Assembly (NCBI RefSeq): GCF_004117935.1
Contig: NZ_SDOY01000151.1
Location: forward strand, 1 to 52,727
Direction of reading: 5' to 3'
Source: Streptomyces roseicoloratus
GTDB lineage: Bacteria > Actinomycetota > Actinomycetes > Streptomycetales > Streptomycetaceae
Length of the DNA: 52,727 nt
Shown here piece by piece: positions 10,178 to 18,234 of this stretch. How positions within the stretch are numbered: the stretch's first letter is position 1; the number at the start of each line of letters is the position of its first letter. The position numbers and the translations under genes were made by a program. The notes below the pieces were generated by a model, which saw nothing but the letters and a program-made list of their open reading frames with translations, was not told the origin of the DNA and searched no databases.

Positions 10178-11056
10178 CTACTTCTTCGTCTCGACCGCGT
10201 GGCCGCCGAACTGGTTGCGCAGCGCGGCGATCATCTTCATCTGCGGCGAGTCGTCCTGACGCGACGCGAACCGCGCGAACAGCGACGCGGTGATCGCCGG
10301 AAGCGGAACGGCGTTGTCGATGGCGGCCTCGACGGTCCACCGGCCCTCGCCGGAGTCCGACGCGTAGCCGCGCAGCTTGTCCAGGTGCTCGTCCTCGTCG
10401 AGGGCGTTGACCGCGAGGTCGAGCAGCCACGAGCGGATGACGGTGCCCTCCTGCCAGGAGCGGAAGACCTCGCGGACGTCGGTGACGGAGTCGACCTTCT
10501 CCAGGAGCTCCCAGCCCTCGGCGTAGGCCTGCATCATCGCGTACTCGATGCCGTTGTGGACCATCTTCGCGAAATGGCCGGCGCCCACCTTGCCCGCGTG
10601 CACGGAGCCGAACTCGCCCTCGGGCTTCAGCGCGTCGAAGATCGGCTGGACGCGGGCCACGTGCTCGGCGTCGCCGCCGTACATCAGGGCGTAGCCGTTC
10701 TCCAGGCCCCAGACGCCGCCGGAGACGCCGCAGTCGACGAACCCGATGCCCTTGGCCGCGAGCTCCTCGGCGTGCTTCTCGTCGTCGGTCCAGCGGGAGT
10801 TGCCGCCGTCCACGACGACGTCGCCGGGCGAAAGCAGCCGGGCCAGCTCGTCGATGGTCGACTGGGTGGCGGCACCCGCGGGGACCATGACCCACACGAC
10901 GCGCGGACCCTTGAGCTTGCCCACAAGCTCCTCGAGGCTGTGGACATCGGCGAGGTCCGGGTTGCGGTCGTATCCGACAACGGTGTGGCCGGCGCGGCGA
11001 ATGCGCTCGCGCATGTTGCCGCCCATCTTGCCGAGACCGACGAGACCGAGCTCCAT
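10178..11056 (-). CDS. gnd: 6-phosphogluconate dehydrogenase (decarboxylating), short form
   Basis: The 292-residue protein has an N-terminal Rossmann fold with GLGKMGGNM (residues 7-15) and a catalytic-domain phrase DGGNSRWTDD. It also has GVSGGVWGLENGYALMYGG and the substrate-site Lys in AKMVHNGIEYAMMQ. The reaction is oxidative decarboxylation of 6-phosphogluconate to ribulose 5-phosphate. At about 290 residues it belongs to the short GndA/YqeC-like class, whose better-studied members often use NAD; cofactor choice here is inference. AAGGA precedes the ATG at 11054-11056. It is a metabolic gene placed between dnaN and recF, as in other Streptomyces, and the 57-base gap to recF suggests an operon. 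Confidence 0.93.
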   Translation of the reverse strand: MELGLVGLGKMGGNMRERIRRAGHTVVGYDRNPDLADVHSLEELVGKLKGPRVVWVMVPAGAATQSTIDELARLLSPGDVVVDGGNSRWTDDEKHAEELAAKGIGFVDCGVSGGVWGLENGYALMYGGDAEHVARVQPIFDALKPEGEFGSVHAGKVGAGHFAKMVHNGIEYAMMQAYAEGWELLEKVDSVTDVREVFRSWQEGTVIRSWLLDLAVNALDEDEHLDKLRGYASDSGEGRWTVEAAIDNAVPLPAITASLFARFASRQDDSPQMKMIAALRNQFGGHAVETKK

Positions 11057-11214
11057 CAGAGATTCCTTAAGCGTCGTGTGCGGTTCGTACCCGGGTCCGA
11101 GCCTACGCCCGGACCCGCGTGCACACCTGTGGGGTCAGCCGCTCAGTCGACCGTGCGTGAGCCCGTGAATCAGCCGCTCGGACGGATGGCGTGGGGCGAC
11201 CCCGGCAGTGGCCG

Positions 11215-12345
11215 TCAGCCGCTCAGCCGCACCGGCATGATCAGGTACTTGTAGGCCTCGTCCGCCTCCGCGTCGACCGCCGGCTTGCCGCTCAGCAGGG
11301 CCGGCTTGGTGGAGGTCGTGAAGGAGAGCTGGGCGACCGGGGAGTCGATCGCGCTCAGACCGTCCAGCAGGAAGGTCGGGTTGAAGGCGATCGAGATGTC
11401 GTCGCCCTCCAGCTGCGCGTCCACACGCTCCACAGCCTGTGCGTCGTCGCTGGAGCCGGCCTCCAGGATGAGCACGCCCTGCTCGAAGCTGAGGCGCACC
11501 GGGGTGTTGCGCTCGGCCACCAGGGCCACGCGCTTGACGGCCTCGACGAAGGGGGCGGTCTCGATCACCGCGACCGAGTTGAACTCGGTGGGGAAGAGGG
11601 TCCGGTACTTCGGCAGGTCGCCCTCGAGCAGTCGGGTGGTGGTGCGGCGGCCCGCGCCCTCGAAGCCGATCAGGCCCTCGCCCTTGCCGGAGCCGGAGAG
11701 CGCCAGGGTGACAGAGTCGCCGCTGGTGAGGGACTTGGCCGTGTCCAGAAGGGTCTTCGCGGGCACCAGCGCGACGGCGGAGGTGTCCGGGGACTCCGGC
11801 TTCCACAGGAACTCGCGGACCGCGAAGCGGTAGCGGTCGGTGGAGGCCAGGGTGACGGTGTCGCCCTCGATCTCGATGCGCACACCGGTGAGGACGGGCA
11901 GCGTGTCGTCACGGCCGGCGGCAATGGCCACCTGGGCGGCCGCGGCGGCGAAGACCTCGCCGGGGACGGTGCCGGTCGCGGTCGGCATCTCCGGCAGTGC
12001 CGGGTACTCCTCCACAGGCAGGGTGTGGAGGGTGAAGCGCGAGGAGCCGCAGACCACGGTCGCCCGTACACCGTCTGTGGAGATCTCCACCGGACGGTTG
12101 GGGAGGGCGCGGCAGATGTCGGCGAGCAGGCGGCCGGAGACCAGGACGGTGCCGTCCTCCTCGACCTCCGCCTCGACGGAGACCCGGGCCGAGACCTCGT
12201 AGTCGAAGCTGGAGAAGCTCAGCGCGCCGTCCTCGGCCTTCAGCAGAAGGCCCGCGAGTACGGGCGCCGGCGGACGGGCCGGAAGGCTGCGGGCCACCCA
12301 CGCCACCGCCTCCGCGAGTACATCGCGCTCCACCCGGATCTTCAC
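11215..12345 (-). CDS. dnaN: DNA polymerase III sliding clamp (beta subunit)
   Basis: A 376-residue ring-forming clamp that holds polymerase III on DNA. It starts at GTG 12343-12345 with GGAGGCGG upstream and reads MKIRVERDVLAEAVAWVARSLP. The three clamp subdomains follow, with family phrases such as PVLAGLLLKAE, LLADICRALP, RFALHTLP-like text, and the C-terminal YLIMPVRLSG that forms the peptide-binding pocket. The gene is adjacent to oriC and reads away from it, in the usual dnaA-oriC-dnaN arrangement. Confidence 0.97.
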   Translation of the reverse strand: MKIRVERDVLAEAVAWVARSLPARPPAPVLAGLLLKAEDGALSFSSFDYEVSARVSVEAEVEEDGTVLVSGRLLADICRALPNRPVEISTDGVRATVVCGSSRFTLHTLPVEEYPALPEMPTATGTVPGEVFAAAAAQVAIAAGRDDTLPVLTGVRIEIEGDTVTLASTDRYRFAVREFLWKPESPDTSAVALVPAKTLLDTAKSLTSGDSVTLALSGSGKGEGLIGFEGAGRRTTTRLLEGDLPKYRTLFPTEFNSVAVIETAPFVEAVKRVALVAERNTPVRLSFEQGVLILEAGSSDDAQAVERVDAQLEGDDISIAFNPTFLLDGLSAIDSPVAQLSFTTSTKPALLSGKPAVDAEADEAYKYLIMPVRLSG

Positions 12346-12469
12346 CGGAACCGCCTCCTGCTTGTTGCTGGCTCTTCGTCGACTGCGGGAACCAGTCTGA
12401 CGTACGCCACCGACACTCGGTGCGGCTCGGGGTCAAGTCGCGACAAGAGGTCGCCGAGGCTCCCGGCTC

Positions 12470-13040
12470 GAGTTGTGCACAGGCCCCGCTTCAAAGCAGA
12501 TTCCGAGCTAACTATGAGTGGGAGTAGTAGTAGGGCCTGTGGAAACCGTGGATAACGTCGTCCGCGCAGGTCAAGGCCCGTTTTTTGTCCACTGCCCCTG
12601 TGGGTGGAACCGGTGGACAACCGGGGTGCTCTGTGGACACACGAAAGTTCTGCACACCCGATTCACAGGGCAGGGGGAGTTCTCCCCAGTGCTGTCCCCA
12701 GTTTTCCCCAGGTTCCCCACAGCCCAAACGTCTCCCTTGGTGTGACGGCTTTCACTCGCCCCGGTGAGCGCGGGTGTTTCGTTGCCGAACAGTGGACAGG
12801 GGTGTGGAGAAGCTGTGGGCAACCGCCTGGCACCTGTGGGCGGCCGGTGGACAACTCCTAGGCGCCCCTGTGGACGGATCTTTCGTCCACAGCCTGTGGA
12901 GATCGTTTGCCAACAATTCCACAGGGCTCTGACCTGGTGTGATGATCTGTCACCAGGGGGACCTGTGGACGCAATCCGGATAACTCGACAGTCCCCACCC
13001 TGTGGACGGGAGATCATCCCCCAATCTGTGGAGAACCCGC
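12470..13040. other. oriC: oriC, chromosomal replication origin with about 20 DnaA boxes
   Basis: The 908-bp gap between dnaN and dnaA carries a dense set of 9-mers close to TTGTCCACA. Forward-strand examples are 12473, 12585 (TTGTCCACT), 12648, 12692, 12713 and 12883 (TCGTCCACA). Reverse-strand examples start at 12538, 12547, 12612 (GGTGGACAA), 12632, 12791, 12803, 12814, 12846, 12869, 12895, 12964, 12975, 13001 and 13027. About half have one mismatch and the rest two; none is a perfect match, so cooperative binding is likely. Most of the boxes right of 12780 point the same way. Experimentally studied Streptomyces origins have about 19 boxes in this same gap, which fits well. No classical AT-rich 13-mer array is evident. 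Confidence 0.95.
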
Positions 13041-13170
13041 CACCGGAACGCAGTAATCGAACAGCGGTCCTCGGCCCGGGAGCGCCGAAGGGCACTCGAG
13101 GCGGTGCCGGGAACGCCGAAGGGCGCCCCGGGAAGTACCCCGGAGCGCCCTCGGAGGGCCGCGGAAGGCG

Positions 13171-13212
13171 GCGGAAGGCCGTGCAAAGGCTGCGGAAGGC
13201 CGCGCAAAGGCC
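13171..13212. repeat. 21-bp direct repeat, two copies, beside the dnaA stop
   Basis: The units GCGGAAGGCCGYGCAAAGGC plus one base lie at 13171-13191 and 13192-13212, with further degenerate GCGGAAGGC copies at about 13161 and 13231. They are in the purine-rich 13085-13253 spacer between oriC and the end of dnaA. Confidence 0.7.
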
Positions 13213-13253
13213 ACGGAATCCGCGGACGCCGCGGAAGGCCCTGGAAGCGGTCG

Positions 13254-15008
13254 TCAGCCGTTCTTGATGCGGTTGGTCAGCTCCGTGACCTGGTTGTAGA
13301 TGGAGCGCCGCTCCGCCATCAGCGCACGGATCTTGCGGTCCGCGTGCATGACGGTCGTGTGGTCCCGCCCGCCGAACTGCGCGCCGATCTTCGGCAGCGA
13401 CAGGTCCGTGAGCTCACGGCACAGGTACATGGCGATCTGGCGCGCGGTGACCAGCACGCGGCTGCGCGAGGAGCCGCACAGGTCCTCCACCGTCAGACCG
13501 AAGTAGTCGGCGGTCGCCGCCATGATGGCCGGCGCCGTGATCTCCGGCGACGAGTCCTCGCCGCCCGGGATCAGGTCCTTGAGGACGATCTCGGTGAGCC
13601 CGAGGTCCACCGGCTGGCGGTTGAGGCTCGCGAAGGCGGTGACGCGGATCAGCGCGCCCTCCAGCTCGCGGATGTTCCGCGAGATCCGGGAGGCGATGAA
13701 CTCCAGCACCTCCGGCGGGGCGTTCAGCTGCTCCTGGACGGCCTTCTTGCGCAGGATCGCGATGCGGGTCTCCAGCTCCGGCGGCTGCACGTCGGTGGTG
13801 AGGCCCCACTCGAAGCGGTTGCGGAGCCGGTCCTCCAGGGTCACCAGCTGCCGGGGCGGCCGGTCGGAGGAGAGCACGATCTGCTTGTTCGCGTTGTGGA
13901 GCGTGTTGAAGGTGTGGAAGAACTCCTCCTGCGTCGACTCCTTGCTCGCGAGGAACTGGATGTCGTCGACCAGCAGGATGTCCACGTCGCGGTAGCGCTT
14001 GCGGAACGCGTCGCCCTTGCCGTCGCGGATCGAGTTGATGAACTCGTTCGTGAACTCCTCCGAGCTCACGTACCGCACGCGCGTGCCGGGGTAGAGGTTC
14101 CTCGCGTAGTGCCCGATGGCGTGCAGCAGGTGCGTCTTGCCGAGCCCCGACTCCCCGTAGATGAAGAGCGGGTTGTACGCCTTCGCCGGCGCCTCGGCCA
14201 CCGCGACCGCGGCGGCGTGCGCGAAGCGGTTCGAGGAACCGATCACGAAGGTGTCGAAGAGGTAGCGCGGGTTCAGCCGCGCGTGCTGCTCGCCCGGCGC
14301 GCCCGAGCCGGCGCCCTGGCCGGACGCGGAGCCACCCATGCCGGTCGTGCCGGCACCGGGGCGCGGCCCGCGTCCGCCGGGGCCGGGGCCGTCGTTGTCC
14401 GGCAGCTCGGCCCGCTCGGGGCGCTGCGGCGCCTGCTCGTACGGGGGGCGCTCGTCGTACCGCGGCTGCTGGGGCTGCTGCGGTCGGGGCGTGGCGTACG
14501 GGTCGCGCTCCTGGAAGCCGCCGAGCCGCTGCTGCTGCCAGGTCACGTCCTCCTGGGCGCGCGGCCAGGCGCCCGGGTCAGGGCGCTGCTGCTGGTACTC
14601 GGGGTAGGCGGGCCGGGCGGTCGGCAGACCGTCGTCCGGCATGGGGCGCCCGTAGTCGTCGTAGTTCTCGTAGCCGTCGTACGTGCCGTACGGCTGCGGG
14701 GCCGGCCGGGCGGGCGGCGCGGGCGGCGTCGGCTCGCCCGCGGAGTCGTCGACGGTGATCGCGATCCGGATCGGCCGGCCGCACGCGCGGCTGAGGGCCT
14801 CGCTGATCAGCGGAGCGAGCCGGCCCTCGAGGACCTGCTTGCCGTACTCGTTGGGGACGGCAAGCAGTGCGGTGTCGGCGACCAGTGCGAGCGGCTGGCA
14901 GCGCTCGATCCACTGCTTGTCCTTGGACTCGATGCCCTGGCCTTCGCCGAGGAGCTGATCCAGCACACGCGGCCACACTGCGGCAAGATCGGCAGGTACG
15001 TCAGCCAC
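13254..15008 (-). CDS. dnaA: Chromosomal replication initiator DnaA
   Basis: The initiator ATPase, 584 residues from GTG 15006-15008, which has AGGAAG about 9 bases upstream and gives the usual Streptomyces start ADVPADLAAVWPRVL. Domain I covers about residues 1-90. Domain II is an unusually long Pro/Gln/Gly-rich linker, roughly 90-240, typical of Streptomyces. Domain III has Walker A GESGLGKT (285-292) and Walker B ILLVDDIQFL. Domain IV carries the DNA-binding signature GGRDHTTVMHA near the C terminus. It reads towards oriC. A DnaA-box pair 143 bases upstream of the start suggests autoregulation. Confidence 0.97.
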   Translation of the reverse strand: MADVPADLAAVWPRVLDQLLGEGQGIESKDKQWIERCQPLALVADTALLAVPNEYGKQVLEGRLAPLISEALSRACGRPIRIAITVDDSAGEPTPPAPPARPAPQPYGTYDGYENYDDYGRPMPDDGLPTARPAYPEYQQQRPDPGAWPRAQEDVTWQQQRLGGFQERDPYATPRPQQPQQPRYDERPPYEQAPQRPERAELPDNDGPGPGGRGPRPGAGTTGMGGSASGQGAGSGAPGEQHARLNPRYLFDTFVIGSSNRFAHAAAVAVAEAPAKAYNPLFIYGESGLGKTHLLHAIGHYARNLYPGTRVRYVSSEEFTNEFINSIRDGKGDAFRKRYRDVDILLVDDIQFLASKESTQEEFFHTFNTLHNANKQIVLSSDRPPRQLVTLEDRLRNRFEWGLTTDVQPPELETRIAILRKKAVQEQLNAPPEVLEFIASRISRNIRELEGALIRVTAFASLNRQPVDLGLTEIVLKDLIPGGEDSSPEITAPAIMAATADYFGLTVEDLCGSSRSRVLVTARQIAMYLCRELTDLSLPKIGAQFGGRDHTTVMHADRKIRALMAERRSIYNQVTELTNRIKNG

Positions 15009-15150
15009 GGGGCACGCTTCCTCATTGGTCCCACGAAGGTGTGGTTCTGCGGGACGGTGGGTCGAAGTCCGGAAGGACAGGAAAGGACAGAACGGAAAAG
15101 ACTGTGGAGTCCAGCCACGGTAGTCGTGGCGGCTGACGTGGTTCAAGTTG

Positions 15151-15171
15151 TTGTCCACAGCCTGTGTACAG
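15151..15171. promoter_or_regulatory. DnaA-box pair in the dnaA promoter region
   Basis: A perfect TTGTCCACA (15151-15159) faces TGTGTACAG (15163-15171), two mismatches from a reverse box, with 3 bases between. DnaA autoregulation through two boxes in the dnaA promoter is known for Streptomyces lividans, and this matches that arrangement. Confidence 0.8.
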
Positions 15172-15273
15172 AGGACCCCGATGACCGGTCGGTTTGACCG
15201 GATGGCGTAGCCGCGCGTACCGTAACCAGGTCGAGTTGTCGATGGCTGCTGCCGCCTGCCTACCGATGGGCGA

Positions 15274-15290
15274 AGATCACCTTAGGTGAT
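15274..15290. promoter_or_regulatory. Palindrome GATCACCTTAGGTGATC
   Basis: A perfect 8-bp inverted repeat with a one-base centre lies about 100 bp before rpmH. It could be an operator or the start of a short hairpin in the rpmH leader; nothing in the sequence decides. Confidence 0.4.
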
Positions 15291-15389
15291 CGCGAAGCGG
15301 TGCACTCGGGCGTATGCGAGCTACTCGTGGGCGCACGGTGACAGCCAGGCGATGTCCCGCCACCAACGAATCATTACTGGAGCCCCCGA

Positions 15390-15527
15390 GTGAGCAAGCG
15401 CACCTTCCAGCCGAACAACCGTCGTCGCGCGAAGACCCACGGTTTCCGCCTGCGCATGCGTACCCGTGCCGGCCGCGCCATCCTGGCCGCTCGCCGTGGC
15501 AAGGGTCGCGCCCGCCTGTCCGCCTGA
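15390..15527 (+). CDS. rpmH: 50S ribosomal protein bL34
   Basis: A 45-residue, very basic protein from GTG 15390-15392, reading MSKRTFQPNNRRRAKTHGF and ending in KGRARLSA. This is the full bL34 sequence pattern. The gene is short and has a GTG start, so it is easily missed. It leads the conserved rpmH-rnpA-yidD-yidC-jag-rsmG block, reading away from oriC. Confidence 0.97.
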   Translation: MSKRTFQPNNRRRAKTHGFRLRMRTRAGRAILAARRGKGRARLSA

Positions 15528-15546
15528 TCCGCGCACAGGTCATGAC

Positions 15547-15918
15547 GTGCTGCCTACCGAGAATCGGCTGAGGCGGCGCGAGGACTTCGCGACCGCGGTA
15601 CGCAGAGGACGCCGGGCCGGACGCCCGCTCCTCGTCGTCCATCTACGCAGCGGTGCAACGGACCCGCACGCGCCTGGGGAGAGCGCTCCCCCGACGCGTG
15701 CGGGTTTCGTCGTGAGCAAGGCCGTAGGCGGCGCGGTCGTCCGCAACCAGGTGAAGCGTCGCCTCCGCCATCTCGTCCGCGATCGGCTCACCGAGCTTCC
15801 CCCCGGTAGCCTGGTGGTCGTACGGGCGTTGCCCGGAGCCGGTGACGCCGACCACGTTCAGCTGGCCCGAGACCTGGACGCCGCTCTCCAGCGGTTGCTG
15901 GGAAGGGGCACGCGATGA
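15547..15918 (+). CDS. rnpA: Ribonuclease P protein component
   Basis: The 123-residue protein cofactor of RNase P, which matures the 5' ends of tRNAs. It starts at GTG 15547-15549, 19 bases after rpmH, with the N terminus LPTENRLRRREDFATAVRRG. The RNR-type signature reads VVRNQVKRRLRHLVRDR. The length matches other Streptomyces RnpA. An upstream ATG exists but would overlap rpmH. The stop overlaps the yidD start by four bases. Confidence 0.96.
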   Translation: MLPTENRLRRREDFATAVRRGRRAGRPLLVVHLRSGATDPHAPGESAPPTRAGFVVSKAVGGAVVRNQVKRRLRHLVRDRLTELPPGSLVVVRALPGAGDADHVQLARDLDAALQRLLGRGTR

Positions 15919-16241
15919 AGTACCCGCTGCTGGCTCTCATCAAGCTGTACCAGTGGACGATCAGCCCGCTCCTGGGTCCCGTCTGCCGGTACTACCCGTC
16001 GTGTTCCCACTACGGATTCACGGCCATCGACCGGCATGGCGCGATCAAGGGCACTGCCCTGACCGCCTGGCGCATCCTGCGGTGCAACCCGTGGTCGCCC
16101 GGCGGCGTGGACCATGTTCCCCCGCGCAAGCGGCCGCGTTGGCACGAGATGCTGCGGGACGCGCTGCGCGGAGACAAGGGCGGGTCCACCGCCGAGACGA
16201 GCCCGGCTGCAGAGACCTCGCCCAATGCTCAAGGAGCCTGA
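15915..16241 (+). CDS. yidD: Membrane protein insertion efficiency factor YidD
   Basis: A 108-residue protein with the YidD signature LIKLYQWTISPLLGPVCRYYPSCSHY and conserved cysteines, followed by RCNPWSPGGVDHVP. It binds the membrane by an amphipathic helix and aids YidC insertion. Its ATG overlaps the rnpA stop (ATGA), and yidC starts four bases after its stop, so it is coupled to both. Confidence 0.95.
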   Translation: MKYPLLALIKLYQWTISPLLGPVCRYYPSCSHYGFTAIDRHGAIKGTALTAWRILRCNPWSPGGVDHVPPRKRPRWHEMLRDALRGDKGGSTAETSPAAETSPNAQGA

Positions 16242-16244
16242 TTA

Positions 16245-17576
16245 GTGGACACGATTGCCAATTTTTTCAGCTTCATCACCACACCTGTCTCATGGGTGAT
16301 CGTCCAGTTCCACAAGCTGTTCGGGGCGATCTTCGGCCCTGACACGGGCTGGGCCTGGGGCCTGTCGATCGTGTCCCTCGTGGTGCTGATCCGCATCTGT
16401 CTGATCCCGCTCTTCGTGAAGCAGATCAAGGCGACGCGGAACATGCAGGCGCTCCAGCCGAAGATGAAGGCGATCCAGGAGCGCTACAAGAGCGACAAGC
16501 AGCGTCAGTCCGAAGAGATGATGAAGCTGTACAAGGAGACGGGCACCAACCCGCTCTCCTCGTGCCTTCCCATCCTGGCGCAGTCGCCGTTCTTCTTCGC
16601 CCTGTACTCGGTGCTCTCGCACATCGCCGAGGGCAAGACGATCGGCGTCATCAACCAGTCCCTGCTGGACAGCGCCCGTCAGGCCCACATCTTCGGCGCC
16701 CCGCTGGCCGCCAAGTTCACGGACAGCGCGGAGAAGGTCGCTGCGCTCAACGCCTCGATCACCGATGTGCGCATCGTCACCGCGGTCATGATCGTCATGA
16801 TGTCGGCCTCGCAGTTCTTCACCCAGCGCCAGCTGATGATGAAGAACGTCGACCTCTCCGTGAAGACCCCGTACATGCAGCAGCAGAAGATGCTCATGTA
16901 CATCTTCCCGGTGATCTTCGCCGTCATGGGCATCAACTTCCCCGTCGGTGTCCTCGTCTACTGGCTGACCACCAACGTGTGGACCATGGGCCAGCAGATG
17001 TACGTGATCAACCAGAACCCGACGCCGGGCAGCAAGGCCCAGGACGCCTACCTGCAGCGACTGCTCAAGAGCATCACCCACCGGGGTGAGGTCCGCGGCC
17101 GTCGCCGGAAGAACATCGTCAAGATCATCGTCGCCAAGAGCAGCAGCGACCGGAACGACAACGAGCGCCGCTTCTTCACGGGCCTGGCCAAGGCCGGCTT
17201 CGCGCCCCAGGCCGACGGCACCGTGGTCAAGAGCGACACCGTGACCGCCGAGGCGGAGGGCGCCGCCACCGCCCGGCGCCAGCAGCCCAAGCGTCAGACC
17301 AAGGCCCAGCGGCAGGCCGCCGCCCAGCAGCACGCGAAGGACGCCGAGGCGTCCGACGAGTCCGCCGACACGGTCTCCGATGCTCCGACGGCTCCCTCGC
17401 TGGAGAAGAAGCCGCAGTCGTCGGCGAAGAGTGCCAAGACAGCCGGTTCGCAGGGCCAGGGCGACCAGCCCGCGCGGCCGAGCCGGGCGAACTCCGGTGG
17501 CTCCCGCCAGGGCCAGGCCAAGTCCGGGCAGCGCAAGGGCCAGCAGCGGCCCAAGCACCCCTCCTCCAAGAAGTAA
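16245..17576 (+). CDS. yidC: Membrane protein insertase YidC (Oxa1 family)
   Basis: A 443-residue insertase from GTG 16245-16247. The Oxa1/YidC core has about five transmembrane segments: the first near residues 8-25, one ending in a basic loop KQIKATRNMQALQPKMKAIQERY (the C1 coiled coil), and others around FFFALYSVLSHIAEG, IVTAVMIVMMSASQFF and FPVIFAVMGINFPVGVLVYW. The C-terminal 170 residues are soluble, basic and rich in Ala/Gln/Lys, a tail common in actinobacterial YidC that may contact ribosomes. It has the short N terminus of Gram-positive types, without the large periplasmic domain of E. coli YidC. Confidence 0.96.
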   Translation: MDTIANFFSFITTPVSWVIVQFHKLFGAIFGPDTGWAWGLSIVSLVVLIRICLIPLFVKQIKATRNMQALQPKMKAIQERYKSDKQRQSEEMMKLYKETGTNPLSSCLPILAQSPFFFALYSVLSHIAEGKTIGVINQSLLDSARQAHIFGAPLAAKFTDSAEKVAALNASITDVRIVTAVMIVMMSASQFFTQRQLMMKNVDLSVKTPYMQQQKMLMYIFPVIFAVMGINFPVGVLVYWLTTNVWTMGQQMYVINQNPTPGSKAQDAYLQRLLKSITHRGEVRGRRRKNIVKIIVAKSSSDRNDNERRFFTGLAKAGFAPQADGTVVKSDTVTAEAEGAATARRQQPKRQTKAQRQAAAQQHAKDAEASDESADTVSDAPTAPSLEKKPQSSAKSAKTAGSQGQGDQPARPSRANSGGSRQGQAKSGQRKGQQRPKHPSSKK

Positions 17577-17605
17577 GCCTCCACGAAGTAAGAAGGAGTC
17601 CATCC

Positions 17606-18118
17606 GTGACGGAAGGCACCACCTCCGCCGCCGCCGAGGGTGGCGACACCCTGACCCGCCTGGAGCAGGAGGGTGAGATCGCGGCCGACTACCTCGAGGG
17701 CCTGCTCGACATCGCCGACCTCGACGGCGACATCGACATGGACGTCGAGGCGGACCGGGCCTCGGTCTCGATCATCAGTGACTCCGGCAGCCGCGACCTG
17801 CAGAAGCTGGTCGGCCGCGACGGAGAGGTGCTGGAGGCCCTTCAGGAGCTCACCCGGCTCGCCGTGCACCGCGAGACCGGTGACCGCAGCCGTCTGATGC
17901 TGGACATCGCCGGCTTCCGTGCCCAGAAGCGCTCCGAGCTCGCCGAGCTGGGCGCCAAGGCCGCGGCGGACGTCAAGGCCTCCGGCGAACCGATGAAGCT
18001 CGACCCGATGACGCCGTTCGAGCGCAAGGTCGTGCACGACGCGGTCGCCGCCGCCGGTCTGCGCAGCGAGTCCGAGGGCGAGGAGCCGCAGCGCTTCGTC
18101 GTCGTGCTCCCTGCCTGA
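17606..18118 (+). CDS. jag: KH-R3H RNA-binding protein Jag (KhpB)
   Basis: A 170-residue protein from GTG 17606, with AAGGAG 8 bases upstream. The KH domain includes LQKLVGRDGEVLEALQELTRLAV (about 70-92), with the GxxG loop as GRDG. The R3H domain follows, with MTPFERKVVHDAVA replacing the strict RxxxH with RKVVH. The N-terminal Jag domain is absent, as is usual in actinobacteria, and the first 40 residues are acidic. It probably binds small or messenger RNAs and is linked to cell elongation in other bacteria. It sits between yidC and rsmG. Confidence 0.93.
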   Translation: MTEGTTSAAAEGGDTLTRLEQEGEIAADYLEGLLDIADLDGDIDMDVEADRASVSIISDSGSRDLQKLVGRDGEVLEALQELTRLAVHRETGDRSRLMLDIAGFRAQKRSELAELGAKAAADVKASGEPMKLDPMTPFERKVVHDAVAAAGLRSESEGEEPQRFVVVLPA

Positions 18119-18132
18119 ACCCTCACGTAGAG

Positions 18133-18162
18133 TCGGCCCCGTCTGTTCGCAGGCGGGGCCGA
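18133..18162 (+). terminator. Hairpin terminator with TTCG loop after jag
   Basis: A 13-bp stem (18133-18145 with 18150-18162) closes a TTCG tetraloop and is followed by ATTTTG. It is one of the few terminators here with a T-rich tail. It separates rsmG from the rpmH-jag block. Confidence 0.85.
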
Positions 18163-18234
18163 ATTTTGTCAGCCTGATAGTCAGCCACACAGTGCTCTCG
18201 CGCGGATGCGTGCGGTACGGAAGGACGGTTCCCC

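Larger units (their letters stand above)
15009..15389. promoter_or_regulatory. Divergent dnaA / rpmH promoter region (381 bp)
   Basis: The gap separates minus-strand dnaA from plus-strand rpmH, so it must hold both promoters. It contains an inverted DnaA-box pair (15151-15171) and a 10-bp palindrome around GATCACCTTAGGTGATC at 15274-15290. I did not assign -10 and -35 elements. Confidence 0.6.

Noticed and set aside
10172..10180. TGTGGACTA, a one-mismatch DnaA box at the gnd stop
   Set aside because: The facing half (10160-10168) has three mismatches, so the pair is weak; kept out of the feature list.
10939..10947. TGTGGACAT, a one-mismatch DnaA box inside gnd
   Set aside because: It is single and inside coding sequence with no partner box, so chance is likely.
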